From assembly GCA_964476375.1 (NCBI GenBank), contig CAYYZW010000291.1, positions 1-40,755 of the forward strand: 40,755 nucleotides of DNA, read 5' to 3'. This document shows positions 32,483 to 40,755 of this stretch, one piece after another. Position 1 is the first letter of the stretch. Every line of letters starts with the position of its first letter. This DNA comes from SAT2750 sp964476375 (lineage in GTDB: Bacteria > Planctomycetota > Planctomycetia > Pirellulales > Pirellulaceae). Under the pieces are notes generated by a model, which made no database searches, had not been told where the DNA came from, and saw nothing but the letters and a program-made list of their open reading frames with translations. The translations under genes were made by a program, and so were the position numbers.

Positions 32483-34699
32483 TTACTCGTCGGAGGATAT
32501 CAGCCAGCGGGTCAGTGGCAGGGAGCCGTCGTCCAGGGTGATGGCATCCGGATTGCCGGCAGCACGATAGGCAGCTGCCAGAAGCGAATCGACCTCGTCC
32601 CCTTCCCCACTGATCCATAGTCCTCCCGGCGCTGCCACGGCGAGCATGCCGGGCAGGTCATGGTATTTCGCCCCTCCCGGCAGGAAGAGCGGGGAGTGGA
32701 TATTGTCGACGTCGGCAAAGCGAAATCCTGATGTCCGGACAGCAAGTCGGTCCACCGCATCCCTGGCCTGGGCCCGGGCAGCGATGGCCAGCGGTGCGGT
32801 CCCGTCCAGGGCCACGAGGCTGACTTTCTCCGGGTTCGTCTCGTGATTCCAGACAAAGGAGATGACCGAGAGGATATCATGGATCCGGCGGGCGGCCAGT
32901 GTCGGGTTGTATCCGAACGAGTAGGCAGCGGCCTGCCGGGTGTTTGCCACCCGGCGCGTGGGACCGGCCGGCTTTCCTTCCGAAAGGAACTCCCCCTGGA
33001 AAAGCAGGTCGACCCCCATCACCGTGGCTCCCTGTTCCAGGAGAGCCTGGATTTCAGGCCGTATGGTTCCCCGGCCATCGTAAAGCCCTGCCTTGCCTTG
33101 TTCCGACAGCCAGATCACGGTCTGCTGGTTCCACTGCTTTGGATACAGGAAGAGGACGGGTAACTGGCCGCCATAGGTGTCAATATTCAGCACGCCACCG
33201 ATCTCAAGGAAATCGTCCTTCTCCACCTTGTGGAGCTGCTCGTAGTCGATCGCCGCGGGCCGTGGCAGGCCCCCTCCCACTACCGTGTCGATGGCCGCCC
33301 CGACCACGTCCCGGTAGCGGGACAGCGATTTGCGGTTATTGGGGACCAGGCGGCTTAGCTGCTGCTGCGTGTCCTCGTGCCAGTACCTGAGCAGCCCCTT
33401 TTCGAACTTATCGCCACCTGCTGGCCGCGGATGATCCTCATCCCAGACGGTCAGGGCGCTGGCATCCTGGAACTGAATTTCCGTTTCCCCGGGGACCTCG
33501 GCATGGCCCAGGTCAAGGTGCTTGTTCATCCAGCCATACATGGCCACACGGCTGACCAGGTTGTAATTGTGCTGGAACTGAATATTGGCTGCCAGCATCA
33601 CGTCCTCTTCCCGGCCAATAAGCCGGTAGAGTTCCTGGAGTTCAGGGAAGCCCTTGGTCTCCATCTCCTTGGTCCAGTCATCGGCGGCTGTCAGGCCAAG
33701 CGGCCTGGGAGCAAAGAGGGCGGCAACATCCACATTGCCCATCCCGATTCGAAGGCAGCAGGCGTTTTCACAGGTGCATCCGCCCTGCATGGCCGTTGAG
33801 ACCATGACCGCGGGCATGGCCACCTTGATTCGCCGATCCACGGCAGCCAGCATGAAGGTCTGCGTCCCTCCCCCGCTTGCCCCGGTTACCGCCAGCCGGT
33901 CCGGGTCGACGTCGTCGAGTGTGAGCAGGAAATCAGCTGCCCGGATCGAACTCCATGTCTGCAGTCCCATCACGCTTTGCAGGTGGGATTCCGCCTGGGG
34001 GCTGAACAGTCCCCAGGCAGTGGCCGAGTTCATCTCCGGCCGCTGCGTGGCGAAGCGGTGGGCAAGCTCAAAGCTGATTTGGGTGCTGTCGGCATAGCCG
34101 ATCATGTCATAATGAAAAACGACACACCCCATGCGTGCCAGATGAATGCAGCGAGCCTGGAGAGGACTGCGGGCGGACTGCAGGAATTCTTCCGCACCCT
34201 GCTTGATCTGGTCTGCTCCCGACTCCAGGCCATTGTCGTAGAAGCGGCCGTTTTGCCAGTGACCATGGGGGCAGAGAATGCCAGGCCGCTTTCCACCACG
34301 GGTATCACGAGGGCGATAGAGACTGCCGGTGACAAAAAAACCGGGCATCGCTTCGAAGTAGGCCTTCTCGATCGTGTACCCATCATGTTCGCTTCGTCCG
34401 TGGACCACAGCGGCCAGGGGTGTGCGGGTGGGCATCGGCCAGATCCCCTGGGAGACCAGCACACGACGACGGATATTCTCTGCTCGCTTTACCCATGCCG
34501 ATCGGGAACGCGGGGTGACCATCGGAAAGTAGCCGTTTAAATCACGGAGGGGCTGGAGGCGGGCGTCCTTGGGAAGTTCCCCCTTGAGCAGTACGGGGCT
34601 GGCTGCACGTGTCGCTGTCGATGGTGCCAGTACCGCAAGGCAGAAACAGGCTGCCAGGGTGCCAGGAGAGAAGAATCCTCGTTTTGGTGTCTGCCTCAT
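32483..34699 (-). CDS. Exported acetyl-xylan-esterase-like hydrolase with two alpha/beta-hydrolase halves
   Basis: The 738-residue protein has a Sec signal (about 1-32). The first half (about 60-400) has a nucleophile elbow GASGGGT with Ser275, the CTCENAC and ALFAPRPLGLTAADDWTKEM blocks, and a candidate base His377 (FQHNYN). This matches the planctomycete alpha/beta-hydrolase family related to acetyl xylan and glucuronoyl esterases. The second half (about 490-738) reads like another hydrolase core (PVLFLYPKQW...GATVMGVDLLFQGEF), but its elbow is VALDGTAP, with Asp for Ser, so it is probably inactive. The enzyme likely acts outside the cytoplasm on plant or algal polysaccharide esters. Confidence 0.82.
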   Translation of the reverse strand: MRQTPKRGFFSPGTLAACFCLAVLAPSTATRAASPVLLKGELPKDARLQPLRDLNGYFPMVTPRSRSAWVKRAENIRRRVLVSQGIWPMPTRTPLAAVVHGRSEHDGYTIEKAYFEAMPGFFVTGSLYRPRDTRGGKRPGILCPHGHWQNGRFYDNGLESGADQIKQGAEEFLQSARSPLQARCIHLARMGCVVFHYDMIGYADSTQISFELAHRFATQRPEMNSATAWGLFSPQAESHLQSVMGLQTWSSIRAADFLLTLDDVDPDRLAVTGASGGGTQTFMLAAVDRRIKVAMPAVMVSTAMQGGCTCENACCLRIGMGNVDVAALFAPRPLGLTAADDWTKEMETKGFPELQELYRLIGREEDVMLAANIQFQHNYNLVSRVAMYGWMNKHLDLGHAEVPGETEIQFQDASALTVWDEDHPRPAGGDKFEKGLLRYWHEDTQQQLSRLVPNNRKSLSRYRDVVGAAIDTVVGGGLPRPAAIDYEQLHKVEKDDFLEIGGVLNIDTYGGQLPVLFLYPKQWNQQTVIWLSEQGKAGLYDGRGTIRPEIQALLEQGATVMGVDLLFQGEFLSEGKPAGPTRRVANTRQAAAYSFGYNPTLAARRIHDILSVISFVWNHETNPEKVSLVALDGTAPLAIAARAQARDAVDRLAVRTSGFRFADVDNIHSPLFLPGGAKYHDLPGMLAVAAPGGLWISGEGDEVDSLLAAAYRAAGNPDAITLDDGSLPLTRWLISSDE

Positions 34700-34811
34700 G
34701 GAACAAGCTCCTGGTGGAAATCACATTCGGATCGTGGTGGAAGAATCTCCTTGTGCGTCACCGTTATAAGGCATCCGTCGGGAGGGTGCTATCGATCACC
34801 TGTCTTCCGGC

Positions 34812-35303
34812 TTAATCGAGGTCCCGGGGAATCCAGAATCCGTCCAGCTCGGCATCCGCCGGGGGGGCGAATTCTTGCCAGGAATCGGCCAGGATCTTCA
34901 GGTGTGCCAGCGCCGCGGTCGGCATCGATCCAGGTTCTCCGCTGAGGTACTCCAGCAGCGACTCGATCCCGGGGTTGTGTCCCACCATCAGGACGGTCCG
35001 GTACTGGTCGGGAACCTGGGCCAGGAGTGTGAGGTATGTCCGGGCAGGTGCATGGTAAAGCTCGTCGGTGACCTGCAGGGGCTCTGTGGTAGCACATTCC
35101 AGCACAATCGCCCTGGCCGTCTGCTCTGCCCGCGTGGCGGAGGAACAGATGACCAGGTCCGGTTTGAGGGCCTGCTGGCAGATCCAGCGGCCCATGCGTG
35201 GCGCATCACGTTCTCCCCGGGGATTCAGCGGACGCTGGTGATCGGAAAGGGATGAATGGTCCCAGCTGGACTTGGCATGACGCAACAGGAGCAGGTGTTT
35301 CAT
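34812..35303 (-). CDS. sixA: SixA-like histidine phosphatase
   Basis: The 163-residue protein from ATG 35303 belongs to the histidine phosphatase superfamily, with the SixA-type start LLLLRHAKSSW (catalytic His9) and a second catalytic block MVGHNPGIESLLEYL. SixA enzymes remove phosphate from phosphohistidine in signalling proteins. A frame extension to 35378 overlaps ppk and is not used. The start lies 13 bases after the ppk stop, so it is the last gene of a ppx-ppk-sixA operon, where it could act on a phosphohistidine protein. Confidence 0.88.
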   Translation of the reverse strand: MKHLLLLRHAKSSWDHSSLSDHQRPLNPRGERDAPRMGRWICQQALKPDLVICSSATRAEQTARAIVLECATTEPLQVTDELYHAPARTYLTLLAQVPDQYRTVLMVGHNPGIESLLEYLSGEPGSMPTAALAHLKILADSWQEFAPPADAELDGFWIPRDLD

Positions 35304-35316
35304 GGGCGTCTTTTTC

Positions 35317-37428
35317 TCATGAGTGATCCGATCGACGGTGAGGTTCAAAGCGTGTCGGCTTGGACTGGCTGGCGCCACTCATCTCCTCAACGGCCCTCTC
35401 GTAAAAGATCTGCTGGCTGCGGTGGGGATTGTCGGGATTCCGACACGAAATCCGCTGGTAGCTTCCATCCGGCATTAACCGGTGCGCTTTCACGTCATCG
35501 GCCAGGGAGATATCGAGAGCCCGGAAGAGCTTTTCCTTGCAGGTGGTGTCCACCACGGGAACCAGGATTTCGATCCGGCGATTCAGGTTTCGTGGCATCC
35601 AGTCGGCGCTGGAAAGGTACAGGCGGGGCTCTCCCCCGCCATGAAAAGAGTAGATCCGTCCGTGTTCCAGGTAGCGGTCGATAACACTGATCACGCGGAT
35701 GTTCTCACTCAACCCCTCGACCCCTGGCCGAAGACAGCAGATTCCACGAACGTTCAAATCGACTTTTACTCCTGCCGCGGATGCCTGGTAAAGTGCCTTG
35801 ATGATCTTCGGGTCGACAAGCGAGTTCATCTTGGCCCGGATGCTCGCTTCTCCTCCCTGTCTGGCCGTTGTGGTTTCCCTCTCGATCTCCTCCATCATCC
35901 GATCCCGCAGTGTCAGCGGGGCCATGGAGAGAAGCTGGAGCCGTGGCGGCTCGGTGTAACCGGTGATGGCATTGAAGATCCCGGCCGTGTCAGCCCCCAT
36001 CTGCTCGTTGCAGGTCAGGTAGCTGAAGTCACAGTAAAAACGTGCGGTCTGTTCGTTGTAGTTTCCGGTGCCGAAATGCAGGTAGCGTCGAATCCCCTGG
36101 GCTTCGCGCCGTACGATCATGCAGGCCTTGGCATGTGTCTTGAGTCCCTTGACACCGTAAATCACCTGGATTCCGGCGCGTTCCATGTCACGTGCCCACT
36201 CGATGTTCCGTATCTCGTCAAACCGTGCCTTGAGTTCCACGATCACGGTCACGTACTTCCCGCGCCCGGCCGCTTTTATCAGGGAACGGACAATCGGGCT
36301 TTCGTCACTTGTCCGGTAGAGTGACTGCTTGATCGCCAGCACCCCGGGATCCTCCGCCGCCTCTTCCAGCAGTCGAACAACCGGGTCGAAGCTCTCGAAA
36401 GGATGGTGCAGCAGGATATCTCTTTGGGCGATGACATCGAACAGGCTGCGGCCTGGATCAATATCGGGTGAAGGCTGAGGTGGCCAGTTGGGATATTGAA
36501 GATCCTCGTATCCCCCAAGTCCTCCCAGGGAAAACCAGGCGGAAAGGTCGAGCGGTCCCGGGGACCGGTAGATGTTCTCCTGTTCGACATGGAAAAACTG
36601 CTGCAATAACTCGACCAGCATGGTGTCAGCTGTGGCGGTGACTTCCAGGCGTACGCAGGCCGCGTTCTTGCGTACGTCGACCATGTCCTCCACCTGCACC
36701 AGCAGGTCCTGGGCAAGATCCTCTCGAATCGCGATATCCGCATTTCGCAGGATGCGAAAGGGCGCGCAATGAACCACCTCCTCGCCGGGGAAGAAATGCT
36801 CGACGAACATTTCCACAACGTTCTCGGCGAGGATAAAGCAATGCTGCTTCGTCGAGGGGATGGAGATAAAGCGGGAGACCGGTTGGGCCAGGGGAATGAA
36901 GACCATCCGGGTCCCCCCCGGGTTGGTCCTGTCGGCCAGCAGGACAGCGACCTGGATCGTCTTGTTGCTCGTCACCGGAGGCTCAATCGAGGGATCAATC
37001 GCCAGCGGGGAGATGATGGCCGACAGTTCATCCAGGAACAGGTTTCGCAGGTAGATTTGCTCTGTTTCACTCAGTTGGTCCGGGGTCATGCGCCGGATCC
37101 CGGACACTCCCAGGGCGGGTTCGATCTGGTCCAGGAAGCAGGCGTAGAGCTGGTCGAGCATCAACCCGGTTCGTTGCCCGATGGCGTCCAGTTGTTGCCT
37201 GGGAGTCATGCCGGCCGCGTCGGCTGTCGTGACCTGTTGCTGATGGAGTATCTGCAGGCCCCCGACACGGACCATGAAAAACTCGTCCAGGTTCGATGCC
37301 GTGATGGCCGCGAACTTGACTCTCTCCAGGAGGGGTAATGACTCGTCAATCATCTCGCCCAGAACGCGCTGGTTGAATTCCAGCCAGCTCAATTCGCGGT
37401 TAATAAATTGTTGAGAATTCATTTTCAT
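35317..37428 (-). CDS. ppk: Polyphosphate kinase 1
   Basis: Ppk1 makes inorganic polyphosphate from ATP through a phosphohistidine intermediate. The product from ATG 37428 (703 residues) starts with FINRELSWLEFNQRVL, the family N-domain. It contains the catalytic GLKTHAKACMIV block with the phosphorylated His and the HFGTGNYNEQTARFY block of the second catalytic region. A frame extension to 37542 reads as out-of-frame ppx. An AGGTG-like site precedes the start. It lies about 10 bases after the ppx stop and 13 bases before sixA. Confidence 0.95.
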   Translation of the reverse strand: MKMNSQQFINRELSWLEFNQRVLGEMIDESLPLLERVKFAAITASNLDEFFMVRVGGLQILHQQQVTTADAAGMTPRQQLDAIGQRTGLMLDQLYACFLDQIEPALGVSGIRRMTPDQLSETEQIYLRNLFLDELSAIISPLAIDPSIEPPVTSNKTIQVAVLLADRTNPGGTRMVFIPLAQPVSRFISIPSTKQHCFILAENVVEMFVEHFFPGEEVVHCAPFRILRNADIAIREDLAQDLLVQVEDMVDVRKNAACVRLEVTATADTMLVELLQQFFHVEQENIYRSPGPLDLSAWFSLGGLGGYEDLQYPNWPPQPSPDIDPGRSLFDVIAQRDILLHHPFESFDPVVRLLEEAAEDPGVLAIKQSLYRTSDESPIVRSLIKAAGRGKYVTVIVELKARFDEIRNIEWARDMERAGIQVIYGVKGLKTHAKACMIVRREAQGIRRYLHFGTGNYNEQTARFYCDFSYLTCNEQMGADTAGIFNAITGYTEPPRLQLLSMAPLTLRDRMMEEIERETTTARQGGEASIRAKMNSLVDPKIIKALYQASAAGVKVDLNVRGICCLRPGVEGLSENIRVISVIDRYLEHGRIYSFHGGGEPRLYLSSADWMPRNLNRRIEILVPVVDTTCKEKLFRALDISLADDVKAHRLMPDGSYQRISCRNPDNPHRSQQIFYERAVEEMSGASQSKPTRFEPHRRSDHS

Positions 37429-37438
37429 CGACGTGCAC

Positions 37439-39022
37439 CTAGCTCTCGTGCCGGGTGATACTGAAAAGAGCCTTGAGCCCGTAGGTCTCCTCGAAGAGCG
37501 CGTCACTCTGATGCAGTGCCAGTTGCTCGTGGGTGAGATCATGGACGTCGCTGGTGGAGATCACCAGTGAATCGTTGGTTTGATGTGCCTGGATGGAGCT
37601 GATTCTCTGGGTACGGGAGGCATCCAGTGCCACCGCGAGCCGCAGGATGGCGGCCAGCTTGCAGACCGCGACACGCTGGTCCCTGTCGAGTGTCATGTAA
37701 GGCTTGTGGGATTGCTTGGGGGAGGCCCGCCGATGGTACCGTGCGACCTGGGAAATCAGCTGCAGGTTGGTCGGCCCGATCCCGAATAGTTCGCTGTTGC
37801 GGATCAAGTACATCGAGTGCTTGTGGTAGCTCGTGTCCTTGATGTAAAGCCCTATTTCATGGAGCACCGCCGCCACATAGAGGATGGTCTCGTAATGCCT
37901 CTCGAGCTCATGGAGGTCTGCCATCTGCTGAAAAAGCACCCTGGCCAGCCCGGCGACATGAAGTGCATGGGACTCGTCGAAATCAAAGTGCCGTCCACGT
38001 TCCAGGACCGGGCCTATCAGCTGGTCCTGGAATTCCCTCAGCCACGCTTCGCCGCTGGCCATTTCCTGGAGCAGACCGTTTCGCAGGTTGGTGTTGGTAA
38101 CGACCAGGTGTTCCAGATCCAGGGCCCGGGCCAGTCGCGTGTAAGCCAGCAGGGCCGGGCCAAGGGTCTCGGCGTCCGGCTGGCTGAGCTGGTACTGCTG
38201 GGCCAGTTCCGAAGGATCTCTTTCCATGATCCTCTCGGTCAGTTCTTCCAGCTGTTCCAGTGGCAGTGTCGCGAACTCTTCCGGATTCCAGTTCTTGATC
38301 AGCTGGCCGGCAGCAAACCTGACATCAGCGCCCAGGGCGATCAGGTCCAGTGAGACACCCACAGGCACGTGTTCTCGCACCTGGTCGACAATGGTCCCAA
38401 TCTGCGTTTCCATGATCCTGCGGAGCTTGTCCGATGGCGCACCAAATTTCTCCAGGGACTTGCGAAGCCGAAGGGAACCCAGCCGGTAGGACTGGGAATG
38501 GACAACCCTGTTGGATTGGAGAAGCAGGACCTCGGTACTCCCTCCCCCCACCTCGCAGACGATGCGATGCTGGGCAATATTGATGGCTTTTTCCAGCTGT
38601 GGCCGGATACCGAGGAAAGTTACCCTGCTCACTTCCGCTTCCTCGATCGCCACAACATGTAAACCGGTGGCAATATAAATGCGGTCGAGGAATGCCATCC
38701 GGTTGTCTGCCTCCCGCACGGCACTTGTGGCGACCACCCGGATATTAGCTGGATTGTGGATTCCGTATTCATCCAGGATCTGCAGGTAGGCGTTCAGAAC
38801 CTCCACGCATTGTTCGATCGTTGGACGCTGGATTCCACCCCTGGTAAAGCAATCCCTGCCCAGGTTCACCGCCTGTTGGAGTTGATCGAGAACCCGGATC
38901 TGTCCCTGTTGATCGATCTCGGCGACGGCCATGCGGATGGAACTGGTACCAATGTCGATGACTGCCACGGCGCGGGTATGGTCGGCAGGCCCGGGCGGGA
39001 TATCTTTTGTGGGTATCGACAT
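37439..39022 (-). CDS. ppx: Exopolyphosphatase (Ppx/GppA) with C-terminal HD domain
   Basis: The 527-residue protein has the actin-like nucleotide fold with DIGTSSIRMAVAE and EVGGGSTEVLL phosphate loops, followed by an HD-type domain (FDFDESHALHVAGLARV...LHEIGLYI...ARYHRRASP). Ppx releases phosphate from polyphosphate or converts pppGpp to ppGpp. Its length and HD domain fit the long E. coli-type enzyme. It leads the operon with ppk and sixA, so synthesis and breakdown of polyphosphate would be made together. The promoter should lie in 39023-39203. Confidence 0.94.
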   Translation of the reverse strand: MSIPTKDIPPGPADHTRAVAVIDIGTSSIRMAVAEIDQQGQIRVLDQLQQAVNLGRDCFTRGGIQRPTIEQCVEVLNAYLQILDEYGIHNPANIRVVATSAVREADNRMAFLDRIYIATGLHVVAIEEAEVSRVTFLGIRPQLEKAINIAQHRIVCEVGGGSTEVLLLQSNRVVHSQSYRLGSLRLRKSLEKFGAPSDKLRRIMETQIGTIVDQVREHVPVGVSLDLIALGADVRFAAGQLIKNWNPEEFATLPLEQLEELTERIMERDPSELAQQYQLSQPDAETLGPALLAYTRLARALDLEHLVVTNTNLRNGLLQEMASGEAWLREFQDQLIGPVLERGRHFDFDESHALHVAGLARVLFQQMADLHELERHYETILYVAAVLHEIGLYIKDTSYHKHSMYLIRNSELFGIGPTNLQLISQVARYHRRASPKQSHKPYMTLDRDQRVAVCKLAAILRLAVALDASRTQRISSIQAHQTNDSLVISTSDVHDLTHEQLALHQSDALFEETYGLKALFSITRHES

Positions 39023-39192
39023 GGCCTGGCGGGTGCGTTGAGCAGGGAAAGAGGATCAGGGGTTCTGCGGCGCCGGCGGGCGGTTCCAGTGATGCTCCGT
39101 CGCCCACCAGGTCGCAACTACTTAGCCTAACCCGAAAAGAGGTTCTGCAAAATGGTCCCGTATGAGAATCAAAAAAAACGGCTGGGAGCATG

Positions 39193-39335
39193 GCATAAAA
39201 AAACCGGCACCCGCCCTTTTGGGCGGATGCCGGTTGCTGAAATGCTTAGCTTATGAGTGGACTAGTAGTTGGTGTTCCACTCATCCGGCAACGGCTGACC
39301 GTCTCGACGGTCACCCAGTCGCTGGTAGGTGATGT
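39193..39335. repeat. Direct repeat, copy 1 (terminator plus DUF1559 3' end)
   Basis: This segment recurs at 40612-40755. The copies differ by one A in an A-run and five substitutions, all in the hairpin-to-stop stretch; the 74 coding bases 39262-39335 are identical to 40682-40755. The repeat may extend beyond the right window edge. Confidence 0.9.
39204..39233 (-). terminator. Rho-independent terminator of the first DUF1559 gene
   Basis: On the minus strand a 13-bp stem (one G-U pair) with an AAAA loop is followed by seven T. It lies 28 bases after the DUF1559 stop and is repeated at 40624-40653. Confidence 0.88.
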
Positions 39336-40308
39336 AGTCCATGTTCTCCGAGAGAAACTGGACGGACCCATCACAGAGCGCAAACTGTGCACCACCCTTG
39401 TGCGCCGACTTGAAAGAAATCGTCGTCGTCCAGTTGGCCCAGTGGGTGCAACTAAAGGGGTTAATCGGCGGGTTGGCGTTGTACCAGGAGAATCCCGTAT
39501 CACCGATCCCGACACAGGGATAGTTGATCGGACCTGTCGTGGCCGCACCCGCGAGATTGAAATGGAACCAGCCATTGCGGCCGTGATCCGACTTATGCGG
39601 CAACCCTTCACCGACCAGGATCACCTGGGATTCACCGTCGGTGATGTCACGAAACTTGGAGGCCCACATCCCGCGGGCAAACACGCCCGAGATCCGGAAG
39701 CCACGTGCATCGTTGGCATGGGCTGCAGGGCCGGTGCCAAAAATATTCCCCGGGTAATCCAGGCACCAGTTGCCACGCGAGGGCATCAGCACACATCCGC
39801 CACTGCCGAAATAACAGGTCTGGGCAGGATCGGTGGCCGGGTTCGTGCCCGTCAGGTAGGGGTCGATATTCGCCGTTGGGCAGATCAGGGAAGGAAGGAT
39901 GTTGGATCGGATCCACTTGCCGCTTGGATCAATTGTCTCTTCCATGCGAGTGGCTTGGGTCGTCCCCGCAAGAGACATGTTCAACTGGTTATAGATCGGA
40001 TCCTGCTCCATGAACGGAAGCAGTTTGACAAACGGACTCCCACGACTGGAGTTGTACCAGGTATGTACGTTCTTGGACTGCCGGGTCCAGAAGAACATCC
40101 CGTTGGGCGGGAACCGTCCATAGGTGTTGTGATAGGTCCGGCAGGCCAGCCCGATCTGTTTCAGGTTGTTCTGGCAGGACATCTTGCGGGCTGCTTCACG
40201 AGCGGCAGCAACCGCCGGTAGCAACAGGGCTACCAGGATACCGATGATAGCGATCACCACCAGCAACTCGACGAGGGTAAACCCCCGCTTCTTCTTGGGA
40301 AATCTCAT
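39262..40308 (-). CDS. DUF1559 prepilin-type protein, copy 1
   Basis: The 348-residue protein has a class III signal (KKKRGFTLVELLVVIAIIGILVALLLP, with Gly9 before the cut and Glu14 as the conserved acid) followed by AAREAARKMSCQNNLKQIGLA and the H-x-N-x-x-G-R-F-P-P-N-G segment. The C-terminal HKGGAQFALCDGSVQFLSENMD block is also typical of the large planctomycete DUF1559 family. These proteins are thought to be pilus-like or surface-associated; their function is unknown. A GGAG site lies 8 bases before ATG 40308 and a strong terminator follows. A second copy lies upstream. Confidence 0.92.
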   Translation of the reverse strand: MRFPKKKRGFTLVELLVVIAIIGILVALLLPAVAAAREAARKMSCQNNLKQIGLACRTYHNTYGRFPPNGMFFWTRQSKNVHTWYNSSRGSPFVKLLPFMEQDPIYNQLNMSLAGTTQATRMEETIDPSGKWIRSNILPSLICPTANIDPYLTGTNPATDPAQTCYFGSGGCVLMPSRGNWCLDYPGNIFGTGPAAHANDARGFRISGVFARGMWASKFRDITDGESQVILVGEGLPHKSDHGRNGWFHFNLAGAATTGPINYPCVGIGDTGFSWYNANPPINPFSCTHWANWTTTISFKSAHKGGAQFALCDGSVQFLSENMDYITYQRLGDRRDGQPLPDEWNTNY

Positions 40309-40623
40309 GGTGCTTACTCCGGAAGGAAAATTCCATACGAATAGATTTTTTGAGCAGGGCTAATCAAGCACCACCCAAGCGGTTTTTTCGACGGTTGTTC
40401 CGTCAACGTGGAGAGCAAGGCAATATGCAAACAGCACATGCGACCCTATGCCAACAAAGATGTGGAGTACTGCCAATTTCTCATGAGGCCAATACGTTGT
40501 CAAATATCTTGGCAGGCAGTTCCCTGACCAGGGGGCCTGTTTCTTCAGAAACCACGTATTTCAGCCGCATTCCCGGCCTTTTTATCCCCGGGGCAGGCAT
40601 GCTGCAGGCCAGCATAAAAAAAA
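40309..40623. other. Intergenic gap between the tandem DUF1559 genes
   Basis: About 315 bases between copy 1's start and copy 2's terminator. It contains copy 1's ribosome site (GGAG) and presumably its promoter, though no clean hexamer pair was found; a small GACGG...CCGTC inverted repeat lies around 40390-40405. A 108-codon plus-strand frame (40350-40676) runs through the terminator and is rejected. Confidence 0.5.
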
Positions 40624-40653
40624 CCGGCACCCGCCCTTTTGGGCGGATGCCGG
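40624..40653 (-). terminator. Rho-independent terminator of the second DUF1559 gene
   Basis: Identical stem and loop to 39204-39233, followed on the minus strand by eight T. It lies 28 bases after the second DUF1559 stop. Confidence 0.88.
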
Positions 40654-40681
40654 CGACTGAAATACTCAGCTTATGAGTGGA

Positions 40682-40755
40682 CTAGTAGTTGGTGTTCCAC
40701 TCATCCGGCAACGGCTGACCGTCTCGACGGTCACCCAGTCGCTGGTAGGTGATGT
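40682..40755 (-). CDS. DUF1559 prepilin-type protein, copy 2 (3' end only)
   Basis: The 74 bases at the right edge encode the last 24 codons of a DUF1559 protein, ending LPDEWNTNY and stopping at 40682-40684. They are identical base for base to the end of copy 1, including synonymous positions, which suggests a recent duplication or gene conversion. The rest lies beyond the window. Confidence 0.85.
   Translation of the reverse strand, partial: ITYQRLGDRRDGQPLPDEWNTNY

Larger units (their letters stand above)
40612..40755. repeat. Direct repeat, copy 2 (truncated by the window edge)
   Basis: Second copy of 39193-39335, offset by 1420 bases. It holds a near-identical terminator and an identical 74-base coding end; see copy 1 for the differences. 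Confidence 0.9.

Noticed and set aside
40350..40676. 108-codon plus-strand open frame
   Set aside because: It crosses the terminator of the second DUF1559 gene and has no family features.
1..40755. CRISPR arrays, tRNA or rRNA genes, insertion sequences, phage genes
   Set aside because: I looked for repeat-spacer patterns, cloverleaf signatures and transposase motifs and found none; the only long repeat is the tandem DUF1559 3' end.

Overview
The window looks like a piece of a GC-rich planctomycete chromosome (Planctomycetota, probably a Pirellula-like lineage). The evidence is gene content read directly from the sequence: a DUF1501 protein beside a DUF1549/DUF1553 protein, two adjacent DUF1559 prepilin-type genes, a two-copy TIGR03000-type protein, PQQ-like propeller and Tat/Sec-exported hydrolases, mixed with housekeeping genes. 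No rRNA, tRNA, CRISPR array, transposase or phage gene was found. Many genes start after a recognisable AAGGAG/AGGAGG-type ribosome binding site, which settled several starts, including GTG starts.

Layout. 1-1250 (+): end of an unknown gene, dtd, and a CvpA-like membrane protein behind a perfect 16-bp palindrome. 1355-2572 (+): an enolase-superfamily sugar-acid dehydratase. 2618-7017 (-): a small membrane protein, DUF1549-LamG-DUF1553 and DUF1501. 7449-9020 (-): a less GC-rich island with a His-rich secreted protein and a pseudopilin ending in a His/Asp tail. 9374-12564 (-): an operon of a Ser/Thr kinase, accA and an SGNH protein. 12674-15698 (-): asd, truA and a GT4 glycosyltransferase. 15838-19448 (-): a Cys-pair/TIGR03000 protein, then a PQQ-like propeller protein translationally coupled to an exported protein-isoaspartate methyltransferase with an extra C-terminal domain. 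19656-26448: an HpcH/HpaI aldolase, a zinc-ribbon membrane protein, a small membrane protein, a large exported esterase and a large exported protein of unknown role. 26883-30930 (+): an HD phosphohydrolase, a KDG-type sugar kinase and an animal-like purB. 30964-32462: a Fur-family regulator, flgM and a small ORF with an ideal ribosome binding site. 32483-34699 (-): a tandem alpha/beta hydrolase. 34812-39022 (-): a ppx-ppk-sixA polyphosphate operon. 39262-40755 (-): two tandem DUF1559 genes with identical known 3' ends.

How the genes may work together. The dehydratase, KDG kinase and HpcH/HpaI aldolase could serve sugar-acid breakdown, fitting a polysaccharide-degrading life style together with the esterases. 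ppx, ppk and sixA form a phosphate-polymer unit. The kinase-accA-SGNH operon places a signalling kinase on the gene for the carboxyltransferase that makes malonyl-CoA.

The best candidate for something undescribed is the island at 7449-9086: a secreted His/Cys-rich protein and a His-tailed pseudopilin, each preceded by a palindromic element resembling a Fur-family box and sharing a half-site with an inverted repeat in front of the Fur-family gene at 31467. This could be a metal-responsive surface system, but that is inference. All family calls come from reading motifs by eye; no database search was run.
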